From Notamacropus eugenii (Eukaryota; Chordata; Mammalia; Diprotodontia; Macropodidae), in contig NC_092872.1 of assembly GCF_028372415.1 (NCBI RefSeq), forward strand, positions 553,986,705-554,050,704: a stretch of 64,000 nucleotides of DNA, read 5' to 3'. The notes under the pieces are model-generated. The model was given only the letters and a program-made list of their open reading frames with translations, made no database searches and had not been told where the DNA came from. Made by a program: the position numbers and the translations under genes. Each line of letters starts with the position of its first letter. The first letter of the stretch is position 1. Positions 12,263 through 22,545 of this stretch are shown here, one piece after another.

Positions 12263-12465
12263 CAGGGATAGGGAACCTGTGGCCTTGAGGCCACTTGAGG
12301 CCTTTTAGGTCTTCAGCTGAGGCCTTTTGACTGAGTCCAAATTTTACAGAACAAATTCTTTTATTAAGGGGATTTGCTCTGTGAAGTTTGGATTCAGTCA
12401 AAGGGCTGCACTTGAGGACCTAGAAGGCCACATGTGACCTCAAGGCTGCAGGTTCCCCACCTCTG
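12263..12465. mobile_element. Fold-back MITE, probably hAT-related
   Basis: The ends are inverted and similar. The left begins CAGGGATAGGGAACC and the reverse complement of the right begins CAGAGGTGGGGAACC. Similarity continues through 'ccttgagg' for about 40 bp with several mismatches. The inner parts (about 12325-12360 and 12370-12410) are also reverse complements of each other, so almost the whole 203 bp can fold back. The CAG...CTG ends are typical of hAT elements. No convincing 8-bp duplication flanks it, so the superfamily is inferred from the ends only. Confidence 0.65.
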
Positions 12466-12539
12466 ACTGGTTGAAGAAACACAATTGAATCATAGAATGT
12501 ATTCTAATGCGGCCTAGTATGATATATTCTATAAAGATA

Positions 12540-12765
12540 TGGTATGATACAATGAAAAGTATGTTGGCTCTAGTATCTGAAGGTTAGAGCTCAAATTCTA
12601 CTGTATCACCTGTGTGACTTGGGGAAAATCATTGAACTTCTCAGTGTCTTCCTGGATGCAAGAAGGAGGTTGGATCACTTCCAGATCTGACCTATGATAT
12701 AACATATGTAAGTCACTCGGCAAACTGCAAAGTTTTAGATAAATGCTACTTATTATTATTTGCCA
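12540..12765 (+). mobile_element. tRNA-headed SINE copy
   Basis: Diverged head near 12545, 'ctgtgtgacttggggaaaat' near 12610, and a tail of 'gataaatgctacttattatt' type, which is the usual end of this SINE class. Confidence 0.65.
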
Positions 12766-12767
12766 AA

Positions 12768-13010
12768 TATGCTGTTGATCATGTCTGACTCTTTGTGACC
12801 CCATCTGGGGTTTTCTTGGCAAAGATACCAGAGTGGTTTACCATTTCTTCTCCAGTTCATTTTACAAATGAGGAAATTGAGACAAACAGGATTAAGAGAC
12901 TTGCCCAGGTCACACAGCTAGTGTCTGAGGATTTGAACTCCGAAAGAGGAGTCTTCCTGACTTTAAACCTAGCTCTCTATCCACTAGCCCATCTAGCTGC
13001 TCCTAGCTGA
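12768..13010 (-). mobile_element. Mar-type CORE-SINE with a BovB-like tail
   Basis: A near-complete minus-strand copy. Its 3' tail is on the left: 'catgtctgactctttgtgac' and 'ttttcttggcaaagatacca'. The body has 'gacttgcccaggtcacacag' and 'gaggatttgaactccgaaag'. The head ends at 'ccatctagctgctcc'. The leftmost words resemble the 3' end of the BovB/RTE fragment at 25.43 kb ('tatgtctgactcttcacaat'), which suggests that this SINE used BovB for copying. Confidence 0.8.
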
Positions 13011-13014
13011 ATAT

Positions 13015-14100
13015 ACACAAAATAAATGTAAAGTATTTGGGGGTAGGAATAGCATTAGGAGAGGTGCTGTTCAATTTCATGTGGAATGTATTGCTAAGTT
13101 TCAGTTTTGAAGGAAACGGATTCTAAAAAGTGAGGGTGATGAGGGAGAATATAGGGTACGGTGACGATTAGATTCTTCTAATCTTTTTCATAGGTTACTT
13201 GGATAATATGAAAGCTTGAGAGGACTTTGTCAATCTCCCATTAAAGATCTATTTCTATTATTTTGTATTTAATGGAACCTGTAAGTCAAAGTCTTATTAT
13301 TTCATAGGATACAAGAAACTAATGTTCCTTTGCCACTCAGGAGCATGATCACTGTGCTATCATGACTCAATGGTCAGAAGATTCCCTGAAATAATGCCTC
13401 CCTAATGGAAAAAAAAATCTATTGCAAATCACTGTGTTCTGCTATGCTGTGGGGAAAATTTGGCCTCTCATGGGATGAACCTTGAGCTCTGATGTGGCAC
13501 ATGTCTTCCTCCTGACAAAGAGAATATTTTAGGTATATCACTTAAATATGGATATGATAGATATCTTCAATTACACAATAATCAGAGATGAACTAATTAG
13601 ATGCCACTTGATAACTAATCAGTGGCAACATTCATAATAGCTGCTTCTCATTTCCTTTTCCCATCCATCTACCAGATGGTGCCTACTGTTCTAAGAACAA
13701 ACTATCCCACCTCATGAAGTATGATCACTGCTGAAGGATCAGTTCTTGCATAGGGATATTAGGGAGCTGATCAAGCCCGTTATGCTGAGAAACAAGAGGG
13801 AGATTTACCACTGGCCTTAATGTATTTGAAAAATCTGAGGACCCGCATTTCAGAAAAGCAAATCTCATTAACCAACACCTGAATTTCTTCAGCACCATCT
13901 GTCAATTACATTAAATGAAACCCAGGAGACTTTGAGGAAGAAGCCAGATTTAATGATGAACCTCACCTGGATAACATGGTAAATGTGACCTTGGTTGCTA
14001 GTTATTAGATACCAAGTCACTAAAGGGATGGATAAAACTGAAATCCATTTCAGCAAATTGAAGGGATTTGGGGACTTCCCTGGATAGTTCCCCATTAAAA
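13015..14100. other. No recognisable gene or clear repeat
   Basis: Moderately AT-rich sequence. The only open frame of note (minus, 13889-14095) has no recognised similarity. This may be unique sequence or very old repeats. Confidence 0.45.
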
Positions 14101-14104
14101 ATGC

Positions 14105-15090
14105 AAATTCATTTCTGTCTTTAACTTCAAGAATGTATTAAATAATCTATTATTTTCACAGCACTGTGCTCCACACAGCTACCAAAATAATCCTCCTATA
14201 GAAACAGTGTCACTATGTCACTGTCTAGCTTGAGAACATTCAGTGGTTCCCTATTGCCTCTCAGATAAATTAAGCTCCTTATCTTGGCATTTAAAACCCT
14301 TCACAATATGATTTCTGCCTATCTTTCCAGATATATTTCATATTATTTCCCTCATACACTTTATATTCCAATAAAATTGGCCTACCTTTCATTGCCTCTT
14401 CATTTTTTATCTTCCTGTACTACTTTGGGACTTCTCAGACTCACTTCACCATATCCCAGAAAACTCATTACTGGGATAATCTCATCATTCTCTAAGGCTT
14501 CTTTAGCCTTGGTACTCCACCTCATCATCACTACCATCTACCTCCATTTAAAGGGAGGGCTCAGCTCAGACGTATTAATTTCTCACCTGGCTGCACAACT
14601 TTGGCAATTCTTTGCCTGCCTTCTCCATCATGATCTCTTGTAAGTTAGTTACCTTTTCTTCCTCCCACTCAGCCTCACTTTTCAGCTTTTATTTTAAGTT
14701 CCTTGAAGGTAGGTATTATCTTTTTCTTCTTTTCTGGGGGTGGTAGTGGTGGTGGCGGTGGGATTTATATCCCTACTGGACTTCCCTGTATCCCTACACA
14801 CTGTGCTAACTCTAACCCTAACCATAACCTTTAAAACTACACAACAAACTTTAAAAAACAAGGCTTCATTCTTTAGCACTGAGTCAAAATAATTTTGCCG
14901 TTAATTGCAGACATGCTAGGCACCAGCCACAAGAATTACATGGAGCAACCCAAAATAGATTGGGTACAACACATACCATGAACAATGTATTTTGTAGAAG
15001 AATTAATTGTTGGTGCCACTTTGGTACAATGTGTTAGGGTTAGGGTTAGCACAGTGTGTAACACAGTAGGACTTTAATAAATGTTAACTA
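14105..15090 (+). mobile_element. L2 LINE 3' end, split by a MITE
   Basis: The order matches the L2 3' region: 'ttcagtggttccctattgcc', 'catttaaaacccttcacaat', then a 3' UTR with 'agttccttgaaggtaggtat' and the end phrase 'aggactttaataaatgttaa'. The 3' UTR is interrupted at 14795/15060. With the 262-bp insert left out, the text on either side joins as a normal L2 3' end. The 119-codon plus frame at 14284-14643 lies inside this L2 and is probably a decayed or chance frame, not a host gene. Confidence 0.7.
14797..15058. mobile_element. 262-bp MITE, TA flanks, telomere-like inverted ends
   Basis: The terminal inverted repeats are 26 bp with one mismatch. Each begins CACACTGTGCTAAC when read inward and continues into two CCCTAA-like units. 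The left end therefore shows CTAACCCTAACC and the right end TTAGGGTTAGGG. The element is flanked by TA on both sides (14795-14796 and 15059-15060). The surrounding L2 3' UTR reads through naturally if the element and one TA are removed. TA duplication with inverted ends fits a Tc1/mariner-type non-autonomous element. The roughly 200-bp interior codes for nothing. The telomere-like words are part of the ends and are not a long telomeric array. Confidence 0.7.
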
Positions 15091-15119
15091 TTGACTGTTG
15101 TCCAGGCTCAGAATTTTAT

Positions 15120-15740
15120 CTCCTACTCCTTCCTTTTACTCCATGCAGGCAAGTTTTGCATTGGTTAGAGTTCTGAGCCTGGAGTCTAGAAGATCTAAGT
15201 TCAAATCCAACCTCAGATACTTACTAGCTGTGTGACCCTGAGCAAGTCACTAACCTCAGTCTATCTTAGTTTCCTTAACTGTCAAAAGGGTATCATTATA
15301 GCACCTACCTTCCAGGGTTGTTGTGAGGATCAGATGAGATATTTATAAAGTGTTTAGCATAGTACCTGGTACATAGTAGGCACTTAAATTGTTTCCTTCC
15401 TTCCATACTTGTAATTCATCCCTACCATGTCTCTTCCCCTTTGAATACTTAAATCTAGAAGAATACATCATAAACCCAGTTCATATGCCACCTCCTTGAA
15501 AAGAGACCTTTCCTAAACCTACTAGTTGTTATTAGGCTTAAAACATGATCTATGATCTATCCCTCCTATTAGTCACCCCGGGAGTTTCATATCTTTGGGT
15601 CTCACCTTTATCCTCTTTTGTTCCTTCAGTCAAAAACTCCAATATTTTATCCTTTTCAAGTTAACTAATCCCTACTTATGGTCTTTGTTGCATGCTTAAA
15701 GCCTCTATTTTTGATCCTTAATGTCTGTCTCTCTTTAAAA
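15120..15740 (+). mobile_element. L2-like fragment carrying a SINE
   Basis: L2-like C/T-rich text ('ctcctactccttccttttac') stops near 15150 and resumes near 15395 ('cagttcatatgccacctcct', 'agagacctttcctaaaccta'). The intervening 240 bp is a SINE. Confidence 0.5.
15155..15392 (+). mobile_element. tRNA-headed SINE, near full length
   Basis: Forward order: diverged head, 'aagatctaagttcaaatcca', 'ctagctgtgtgaccctgagc', 'tagtttccttaactgtcaaa', and the end phrase 'catagtaggcacttaaat'. One of the better-preserved copies. Confidence 0.8.
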
Positions 15741-15794
15741 ACCTTTTTTCCATATAACACATTCAACCTGGATTTTGTACTAATGACAGATATT

Positions 15795-15830
15795 CATATA
15801 GATATAGATATAGATAGATAGATGGATATA
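15795..15830. repeat. GATA/GATATA microsatellite
   Basis: Short imperfect (GATA)n-type run, followed by a CACACA run. Confidence 0.8.
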
Positions 15831-16106
15831 CACACACATATATTTGGCATTATCTATCATTCAAATTCTCCACAGGAGGGCAGATCATTTTTAATACTTT
15901 ATATAAAGATGTACACATAAATCACATGGCTTCCAGGTAAAATATATTTCTTATTTGAAAGGATATATACAATTTCCAAATGAATCATAGTTTGCTTTTA
16001 AAGTATTGTCTGATTGTCTTTTTCTTATAATAACGATACACTTATTCATCATGAAAAGATCCAAAGTCTCAATTAATTAGTGCTTATTCAGATCATTTTG
16101 TGGAAC

Positions 16107-19005
16107 TTTTTATTTAATTAATTTATTTTTAGTTTTCAACCTTCACTTCCACAAAATTTTGAGTTCTAAATCTTCTCCCCATATCTCTTCTCCCCCACCC
16201 CAAGACAATGCACACTCTGATTATTTCTTCCCCCAATCTTCCATCCCCTCTATCACACACATATACTCTTCTCTTATCTACTTCCTTCTATTTTTCTGTA
16301 GGGCAAGATAGATTTCTATACTTTATTGCCTATATATCTTATTTCCAAGATGCATGGAAAAACAATTTTTGACATTCATTTTTAAAACTTCGAGTTCCAT
16401 ATTTTCTCCCTTCCTCCCTCCCCACCCACCCTCATTGAAAAGGCAAGCAATTTGATGTACGTTATACATGTGTAGTCATACAAAACACTTCCATAATAGT
16501 CATGTTGTAAAAGACTATATTTCCCTCCTTCCTATCCTGACCCCTTCAATTTATTCTGTTTTCTCCTTTGACCCTGTTCTACCTCAATAGTGTTTGCTTC
16601 TGATTACCCCTCCCCCATTTAACCTCTTTCCTATCAATCCCCCTCTTATCCCCTTCCTCCCTACTTTCCTGTAGGGTAAGATAGATTTCCATACCCAGCT
16701 GAGTGTGCATGTTATTCCCTCCTGCTCTGATGGGAATAAGATTCACTTATTCCTTCTTTCCAACTACCCTAATACTGAGAAAGATCTTATGAACCATCAC
16801 CTTTCCATGTAGGAATGTAAACAGTTCAACTTTCATAAGTCCCTTATGATTTCTCTTTCCTGTTTACCTTTTCATGATTCTCTTAATTCTTATGTTTGAA
16901 AATCAAATTTTCTATTCTGCTCATCTTTTCATCAAGAATGCTTGGAAGTCCTCTATTTTATTGAATATACATTTTTTTTCCCCTGATGCATTATATCAGT
17001 TTTTCTGGGTAGGTGATTCTTGGTTTTAATCCTAGCTCCTTTGGCTTCTGGAATGTTATATTCCAGGACCTCTGATCCTTTAATGTAGAAGCAACTAAAT
17101 CTTGTTATCCTGATTGTGTTTCCACAGTACTTGAATTGTTTTTTTATGGCTGCTTGTAATATTTTCTCCTTAACTTGGGAACTCTGGAACTTAGCTACAA
17201 TATTCCTAGAAGTTTCCCTTTTGAGATCTCTTTCAGAAAGTGATCAGTGGATTCTTTCAATTTCTTTTTTACCCTCTGGTTCTAGAATACCAGGGCAGTT
17301 TTCCTTGATAATTTCTTGAAAAGTGATCTCTAGGCTCTTTTTTTTGATCATAGCTTTCAGGTACTCCAATAAGTTTTAAATTGTCTTTCCTGGATCGATT
17401 TTCCAGGTCGGTTGTTTTTCCAATAAGATATTTCATATTGTCTTCTACTTTTTCATTCTTTTGGTTTTGTTTTATAATTTCTTGTATTCTCACAGAGTCA
17501 TTGACCCCCATTTGCTCCATTCTAATTTTTTTTGGAGGGGGGAAGGCAATGTAATTGGGGTTAAGAGACTTGTCCAAGGTCACATAGCTAGTAAACATGT
17601 CAAGTGTCTGAGGCCAGATTTGAACTCAGGTACTCCTCACTCCAGGGCCAGACCTCTTTTCATTGTGCTTTGTAGCTGCCCCTCCATTCTAATTTTTCAG
17701 GAACTATTTTCTTCAATGAGCTTTTGGGCCTCCTTTTCTGTTTGGCCAATTTTCCTTTTTAAGGCTTTCTTCTCCTCATTGGCTTTTTGGACCCCTTTTG
17801 CCATTTGGGTTAGTCTATTTTTAACATGTTATTTTCTTCAGCATTTTGGGAATCTCCATCAGCAAGCTGTTGACTCATTTTTCATTATTTTCTTGTATCA
17901 CTCATTTCTCTACCTAAATTTTCCTCTACTTCTCTTACTTGATTTTCAAAGTGCTTTTTGAGCTCCTCCATGGCCTGAGACCAATTCATATTTTTCTTGG
18001 AGGCTTTGGATGTAAAAGCTGTGACTTTGTTGCCTTTTTCTGATTGTATGTTTTGATCTTCCTTGTCACCAAAGTAATATTCTATAGTCTGACTTTTTTC
18101 TCTGTTTGCTTATTTTCCCAACCAATTACTTGACTTTTGAGCTCTTTATTAAGGTAGAACTCTGCTTCTAGAGTGAAGAGTAAGTACATTGTCCCAAGCT
18201 TCAGGGATTTTGCACAACTGTTTTCAGAGATATTTCTAATGACTTATAAATTTTTAGTCCTTCTAAGGTTGTATGATTAAAGGAGAAGTGTTTACTCCTC
18301 TCCTGGCCTGTGTTCTAGTCTGTGAGTGACCACAAGTACTCTTTTCTGCCTTGGAATTGTGAGGCAGGTTTGTTCTCCACCATTGCCACAAGGTCCACTA
18401 TAATGGTGCTGCTCCTAACCCCAGGACCACCACCCAAGACTACAACCTAGATCCAGGCAAGGCAAAGCAAGAGAATCCTGCCTCAGAGCCAGCAAAGAGA
18501 TCCCTGCAATCTCCCTTTGATCAGCTGCTTGATCACCGTATGTCTGTTGTCTGAGAGCTCTGGAAGCAGCAGCTTGCCAGGGCTACCTCCCTGGAGTTGG
18601 GGTCTGACAGCGCTCTTCTCTCTGCCCTGGGGCTGAGAGTAGGTGCTCTTCTCTCCCCCAGGTGCAGTAGAGCCCTCCCACTGACCTTTGAAGTTGTCTT
18701 TGGCATTTGTGGGTTAAGAAGTCTGAAAACTACCACAGCTGCCAGTGATTCAGTCCACTGAGTCTTGTTCCCAGCAGAATGTGCTGGCATGACCTTCACT
18801 GGACTGTGGTCTCTTCACAACCCTGCATTATAGACCCTTCTTATTGACCTTTCAGGTTGTCTTGGGCTGGAGATTTACTTCATTTCATCATTTTATGGGT
18901 TCTGCAGTTCTAGAATGTGTTTAGAATCATTTTTATGGGTATTCTGAGGGATTTGGGGACAGCTTAAAGAAGACCCTGCTTTCACTCTGCCATCTTGGCT
19001 CCACC
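16107..19005 (-). mobile_element. Half-L1 (HAL1-like) element, near full length
   Basis: Read on the minus strand, this starts with the marsupial L1 5' phrase 'ggtggagccaagatggcag' (at about 18985-19005), runs through a long 5' UTR (to about 18000) and ORF1 (about 17950-17000), then a G/A-rich spacer. It then jumps at about 16511-16513 straight to L1 3' UTR sequence ('acatgactattatggaagtg'). ORF2 is missing. The junction matches that of the plus-strand element at 46.5-49 kb, so the deletion belongs to the family. The 3' part carries a second copy of spacer text ('gccctacag' words near 16298-16320, against 16669-16690). ORF1 is broken by a SINE and stops. Such ORF1-only elements are known in mammals as HAL1. 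No convincing target duplication was seen. Confidence 0.8.
17531..17681 (-). mobile_element. WSINE-type SINE inserted in the half-L1 ORF1
   Basis: On the plus strand it shows, reversed, the A-tail side ('ttggaggggggaaggcaatg'), 'ggggttaagagacttgtcca', 'gaggccagatttgaactcag' and the head 'tgtagctgccc'. It is bounded by a perfect 16-bp duplication 'ctccattctaattttt' (17515-17530 and 17682-17697) of half-L1 text. It is therefore a complete later insertion, typical of L1-driven SINE copying. Part of the 166-codon plus frame at 17461-17961 lies across it and is spurious. Confidence 0.9.
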
Positions 19006-19059
19006 TGTCCCCTCCCACCCCCCATGCATAAGGTTTTTATTCATTCACATATTGATTCA

Positions 19060-19450
19060 TTCATATATTGATGTACTGGATTGGATAGGTTTAGATGTGA
19101 GATATAGTGATACTGAGGTCAAGACAACCAGCTTTACATTTGCAATAAGCAAATAGAAATGTGCTATTGGAGCAAAGAGTAATCTGAACAGAGGTGACAA
19201 TTAAAACTATGGGAGCTGATGAGCTTAACAAGTGAGAGTGTACAGAAGGAAGAGAAAAGGTCCTAGGATCTAAGAGCCTTCAGGTATACCCACAGTTACT
19301 TGTGTGATATGGATGATTAGGCAGCACAGGAGATAAAAGGAACTGTGAGACTGGTTGGAAGGAGAACCAAAAGAGGGCAATGCTAGAGAAACCCAAGGGA
19401 TAGAGCATTTCTGGGGGAGATGATGTTCATCCTCATACTGGAGACATTGC
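19060..19450 (+). repeat. Unnamed ancient dispersed repeat
   Basis: The text ('gggagctgatgagcttaaca', 'aagtgagagtgtacagaagg', 'ggagaaccaaaagagggcaa') resembles an old mammalian dispersed repeat that I recognise by pattern but cannot name. The segment at 62.65-62.94 kb looks like another part of the same repeat. Confidence 0.4.
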
Positions 19451-20370
19451 TAAGCCCGTACTCTAAGAGTTTCAAACTTGGTAAGACTGGACAGAGCTTA
19501 TGTACTCCTCATATGGACTTTGAGAGCCTAAGTTTCCCTTCAGTGAGGAAATCAAGATTCAAAGATGGCAACTGATTTGACCAAGATTACACTGTAAATG
19601 GCACAAGTAAGACGTAACTGAGTCAAGTACTCTTTGGGTTAATCAATGGTTTAAGTTTAAACAACATTTCCATTTCCTTTTAAAAAAATGCAATTTCACT
19701 TTTCAATGTACTACACAGTATTATAAAAGAAACATAAGAAAAGAAACACAGTTCCCACCTAAGTTCCCCCTCCTCCTTTCTTCTCCTTACCCTCCCTGAC
19801 ATTTTAGTCCTAGTGACTCTCATTTTTCATGGAGGAAACCTGCCTAATAATTTGGCAAAATACGGGCAACTGAAAGGCCTAATGATGTCACAATGGCTTT
19901 GGAGAGCCCAAATGAACCAACATTGAGGTCTGTTTTTTGAAATGGTTGCTTGCTGTTGAACTATCTGTAAAAGTCAGATATTAAATTGGCGAGGGAACAT
20001 TTGAGGTTGTCTGCTTGTTTGTTTGTCTCTCACAAAGTCTTTCCATTAGCAAAAAATCTTCTGGGGACCCCAGAGCCATTTAACCAAACACAATAAAATA
20101 ATAATAATAACAGTGATAAAACATATGCCAAGAGCATGAATAAAGCAGGTGGGTCTCGAACTGCATCTTTTATATCTGACAATTTAAATACATCCTGGAG
20201 CACAAGTGTCTTTAGAATATGGATAGAATGAGAAATTGAATACATATGTTCTATATATCAAAGGGATATTCACAGATATAGTCAAGTATTTCCATAAGAA
20301 AATATGACAGGCAAAGTACAATATTAATAATCATAGTTCACAGGTAATAACTGTGCTTTAAATTTCAAAA
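19451..20370. other. No recognisable gene; one possible MIR scrap
   Basis: A MIR-like stretch, reversed ('agtgaggaaatcaagattca'), lies near 19540-19600. An ATT/ATA run sits near 20095-20110. The 71-codon minus frame at 20030-20245 has a leucine-rich stretch but no recognisable family. Confidence 0.4.
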
Positions 20371-20379
20371 AACACATAT

Positions 20380-20580
20380 ATATTTTAGTATCTGGTCCTC
20401 TTAAAAACACTGTGAGGTAGGCCCTTTTAATTTTCCCTATTTTATAGAAGAGGAAACTAAGAGCTAGAGGAATTAAATTCTTTACTTAGAGTCACCTGAC
20501 TGGTAAGTTTCTGTGGCAAGATTCTAGCCCAGGTCTTTCTTGATTCCAAGTTGAGCTCTACTACTTTACATACTTTTCAG
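20380..20580 (-). mobile_element. MIR copy
   Basis: Reversed MIR: 'aaaaacactgtgaggtaggc', 'ttttatagaagaggaaacta', 'ctagcccaggtctttcttga'. Confidence 0.75.
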
Positions 20581-20589
20581 TCTAGGTGG

Positions 20590-20725
20590 AGAGAAAAGCC
20601 ATAAATGTCTTCCTTTGCTCCCATTCTTTTCTGTACTTGAATTAGGCTTTCTATTGAATTTGTTCCTGTCCTTCAAGGTCTAATTCAAATGCTATCTGTT
20701 CTATGAAGCTTCTTATTCTAACAGA
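20590..20725 (+). mobile_element. L2 fragment
   Basis: 'ccttcaaggtctaattcaaa' followed by 'ttctatgaagcttcttattc' is the usual L2 ORF2-end text. Confidence 0.5.
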
Positions 20726-20835
20726 AGTAAATCATAGGATCACATAACTGCAAAGGATTTTATTAAGTTATTGAGCCCAACATTTTTCATTTTACATGTG
20801 AAAATTTGAAGCCTAGAGACTCAAAGAAGTACTGC
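20726..20835 (-). mobile_element. MIR/CORE-SINE fragment
   Basis: 'atcataggatcacataactg' then 'cattttacatgtgaaaattt', reversed and diverged. Confidence 0.55.
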
Positions 20836-20894
20836 CATTTAAGAATACTTTAAAGCACTAAGCTTTACAAATGATGCAGTACATGATGGTGATA

Positions 20895-20929
<35 letters not shown>

Positions 20930-20936
20930 TATGTGT
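20895..20936. repeat. (GT)14 and imperfect GT/GTAT tract
   Basis: A perfect (GT)14 at 20895-20922, then GTATGTGTGTATGTG. It abuts the 3' tail of the minus-strand SINE that follows, so it probably grew from that tail. Confidence 0.95.
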
Positions 20937-21222
20937 TCATCCTTTGTTGCCAAAGAAGACCGTGCCATCAGAGAAATAATGACATGACTTGAACTTGACT
21001 TTGTTTTGAGTGAGGGAGGGCTGTGCAGGTCACCAGCCTCACTTCTCCTCCAGAGCCATCTGAATCCAGTGACCAGATATTCATCAGGATGACTGGAGAT
21101 GACCCAGGATGAGGCAACTGGGGTTAAGTGACTTGCCCAAGGTCACACAGCTAGTGAGTGTCAAGTGTTTGAGGTGAGATTTGAACTCAGGTCCTCCTGA
21201 CTCCTGCACTGGTGCTGCGTGA
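20937..21222 (-). mobile_element. RTE-tailed composite SINE, 5'-truncated
   Basis: The reverse complement of this segment follows the complete SINE at 35.588-35.912 kb. That order is a tRNA-like head, 'ttaaccccagttgcctcatc', then a tail segment with 'gactctggaggagaagtgag' and a terminal stretch of 'gccatcagagaaataatgac' type. The head is clipped at about 21222. The tail half is probably RTE-derived. Confidence 0.8.
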
Positions 21223-21257
21223 TGATGACAGTGATGATAACAACAGCAACCAAAATA

Positions 21258-21490
21258 ATAGTCAGATTGCCCAGGGAATAGAGCATTGGGCCTAGAGGCA
21301 GAAAGACCTGAGTTCAAATTTAACCTCAGATACTTACTAGCTTATGTGACTCTGGGGATATTGTGATCTGCCTCAGTTTTGCTCTTTGTAAAATGGAGAT
21401 AGTAACAGCATCTGCTTTGCAAGGTTGTTGTAAAGATAAAATGAGATAATATTTGTAAAGCACCTTGTAATTCTTAAAAATGCGTGATAG
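21258..21490 (+). mobile_element. tRNA-headed SINE
   Basis: 'gggcctagaggcagaaagac', 'ctgagttcaaatttaacctc', 'gtaaaatggagatagtaaca', 'ataatatttgtaaagcacct', in forward order. Confidence 0.8.
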
Positions 21491-21654
21491 ATGACAGACA
21501 TTATTAATTTTTTATCCATAAGACAAAGAAAATAGAAGTAGGAAGATGAAAATTTTTATTTCAAAGTAAAAATATATCTGCTTATAATTATGTACATCTA
21601 AGTTACATTCATTAGATAAATTATAGTAAATCATTAACAAAAATTTGGCATCAA

Positions 21655-21910
21655 TCCATACTCCTTATCTTTGAATATAAAGTGACCACTTTATATTACA
21701 CACATTGTAATTCTTTTCAGAAGGAACTAAATTCCAACTGTGGCATTCTTATCAATTATAATATTCTGCCTCTCAGTTTGTATGTAAGACCTGGATTAGA
21801 GCTTTGGGCTCACCATTTTTTATTTTATATTACAGTTATCTATACATATGTTGTATCTAACTTCCAAATGATAAACTCCTTAAGGACAGGGCTATGCCTT
21901 TAAATAATGC
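21655..21910 (+). mobile_element. Possible L2 3' UTR fragment
   Basis: 'gataaactccttaaggacag' with 'ggctatgcctttaaataat' resembles the L2 3' UTR. The rest is too diverged to be sure. Confidence 0.4.
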
Positions 21911-21924
21911 AGACATGCATTCAT

Positions 21925-22012
21925 ATATATGTATGTATGTGTTTCTATGTGTGTTTGTATGTATGTGTTTGTGTATGTTTGTATATATATATGTATATAC
22001 ATATATATATTC
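21925..22012. repeat. TATG/TGTT/TATA imperfect microsatellite
   Basis: Alternating TATG, TGTT and TATA units of changing phase. Similar tracts occur in the LINE-like 3' sequences at 6.8 and 37.8 kb. Confidence 0.85.
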
Positions 22013-22260
22013 ATGGAATAAAACAAGAATTTTCATAACAAAGTAGAAGAAAAAAGAAGATTTTACTCCAAATTTACTACATACTACTTACTATTCTTTT
22101 CAAATAAAGAACAAAATTATTATGTAAATTTCTTGTTTTGTTTTTTTCTCCCTTACCCTGGAAACGCCTGCCATTAGATACAAATAGGTATACTCATATA
22201 TGGTACATATCTATACGTACAATTATTCTATACATATTTCTGTCTTTCAGTTCTTTCTAT
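22013..22260 (-). repeat. LINE 3' UTR-like dispersed repeat
   Basis: 'aataaaacaagaattttcat' and 'cataacaaagtagaag', then 'gccattagatacaaataggt', recur in nearly the same order at 37.665-37.86 kb. The two are copies of one family. The orientation is inferred from the antisense L1-like text that follows the second copy. Confidence 0.5.
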
Positions 22261-22261
22261 A

Positions 22262-22545
22262 TAGACTTAAAATATTGATAAGAATTTATTATTTGGTAAA
22301 AATTATTGGGAAAACTGGAAAGCAATGTGACAGAAACTAGACATGGACCAGTATCTCACATCATTTATCAAGATATGGTCAAAATGGATACATGATCTAG
22401 ATATAAAGATTTTGCAAGAAAATTGGAAAAAAATGAAACATATTACTTACCAGATTTATGGAGAGGTGAACAAATTATGAATAAAAAAGAGATAGCAAAG
22501 TTAGATGTAAAAATGGCTGTGCTTTTCAAACCCAACTTCCTCCCA
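22262..22545 (+). mobile_element. L1 ORF2 C-terminal fragment
   Basis: 'gggaaaactggaaagcaatg' followed by 'tatcaagatatggtcaaaat' and 'gatctagatataaagatttt' is the late ORF2 region. The same region appears decayed near 4180-4330. Stops break the frame. Confidence 0.65.

Noticed and set aside
14284..14643. 119-codon plus frame that could be a small membrane protein
   Set aside because: It lies wholly within an L2 3' end; its hydrophobicity follows T-rich L2 text.
14797..15058. True interstitial telomere array or chromosome-fusion scar
   Set aside because: Only about two units per side, each part of a matching inverted repeat with TA flanks; a transposon explains it better.
17461..17961. 166-codon plus-strand open frame, the longest in the window
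   Set aside because: It runs antisense through the half-L1 ORF1 and across an inserted SINE and its duplicated flanks; composition follows T-rich antisense sequence.
16107..19040. Target-site duplication for the minus-strand half-L1 (tttttatt near 16106 and 19034)
   Set aside because: Short, T-rich and separated from the apparent 5' end by about 28 bp of other sequence; not convincing.
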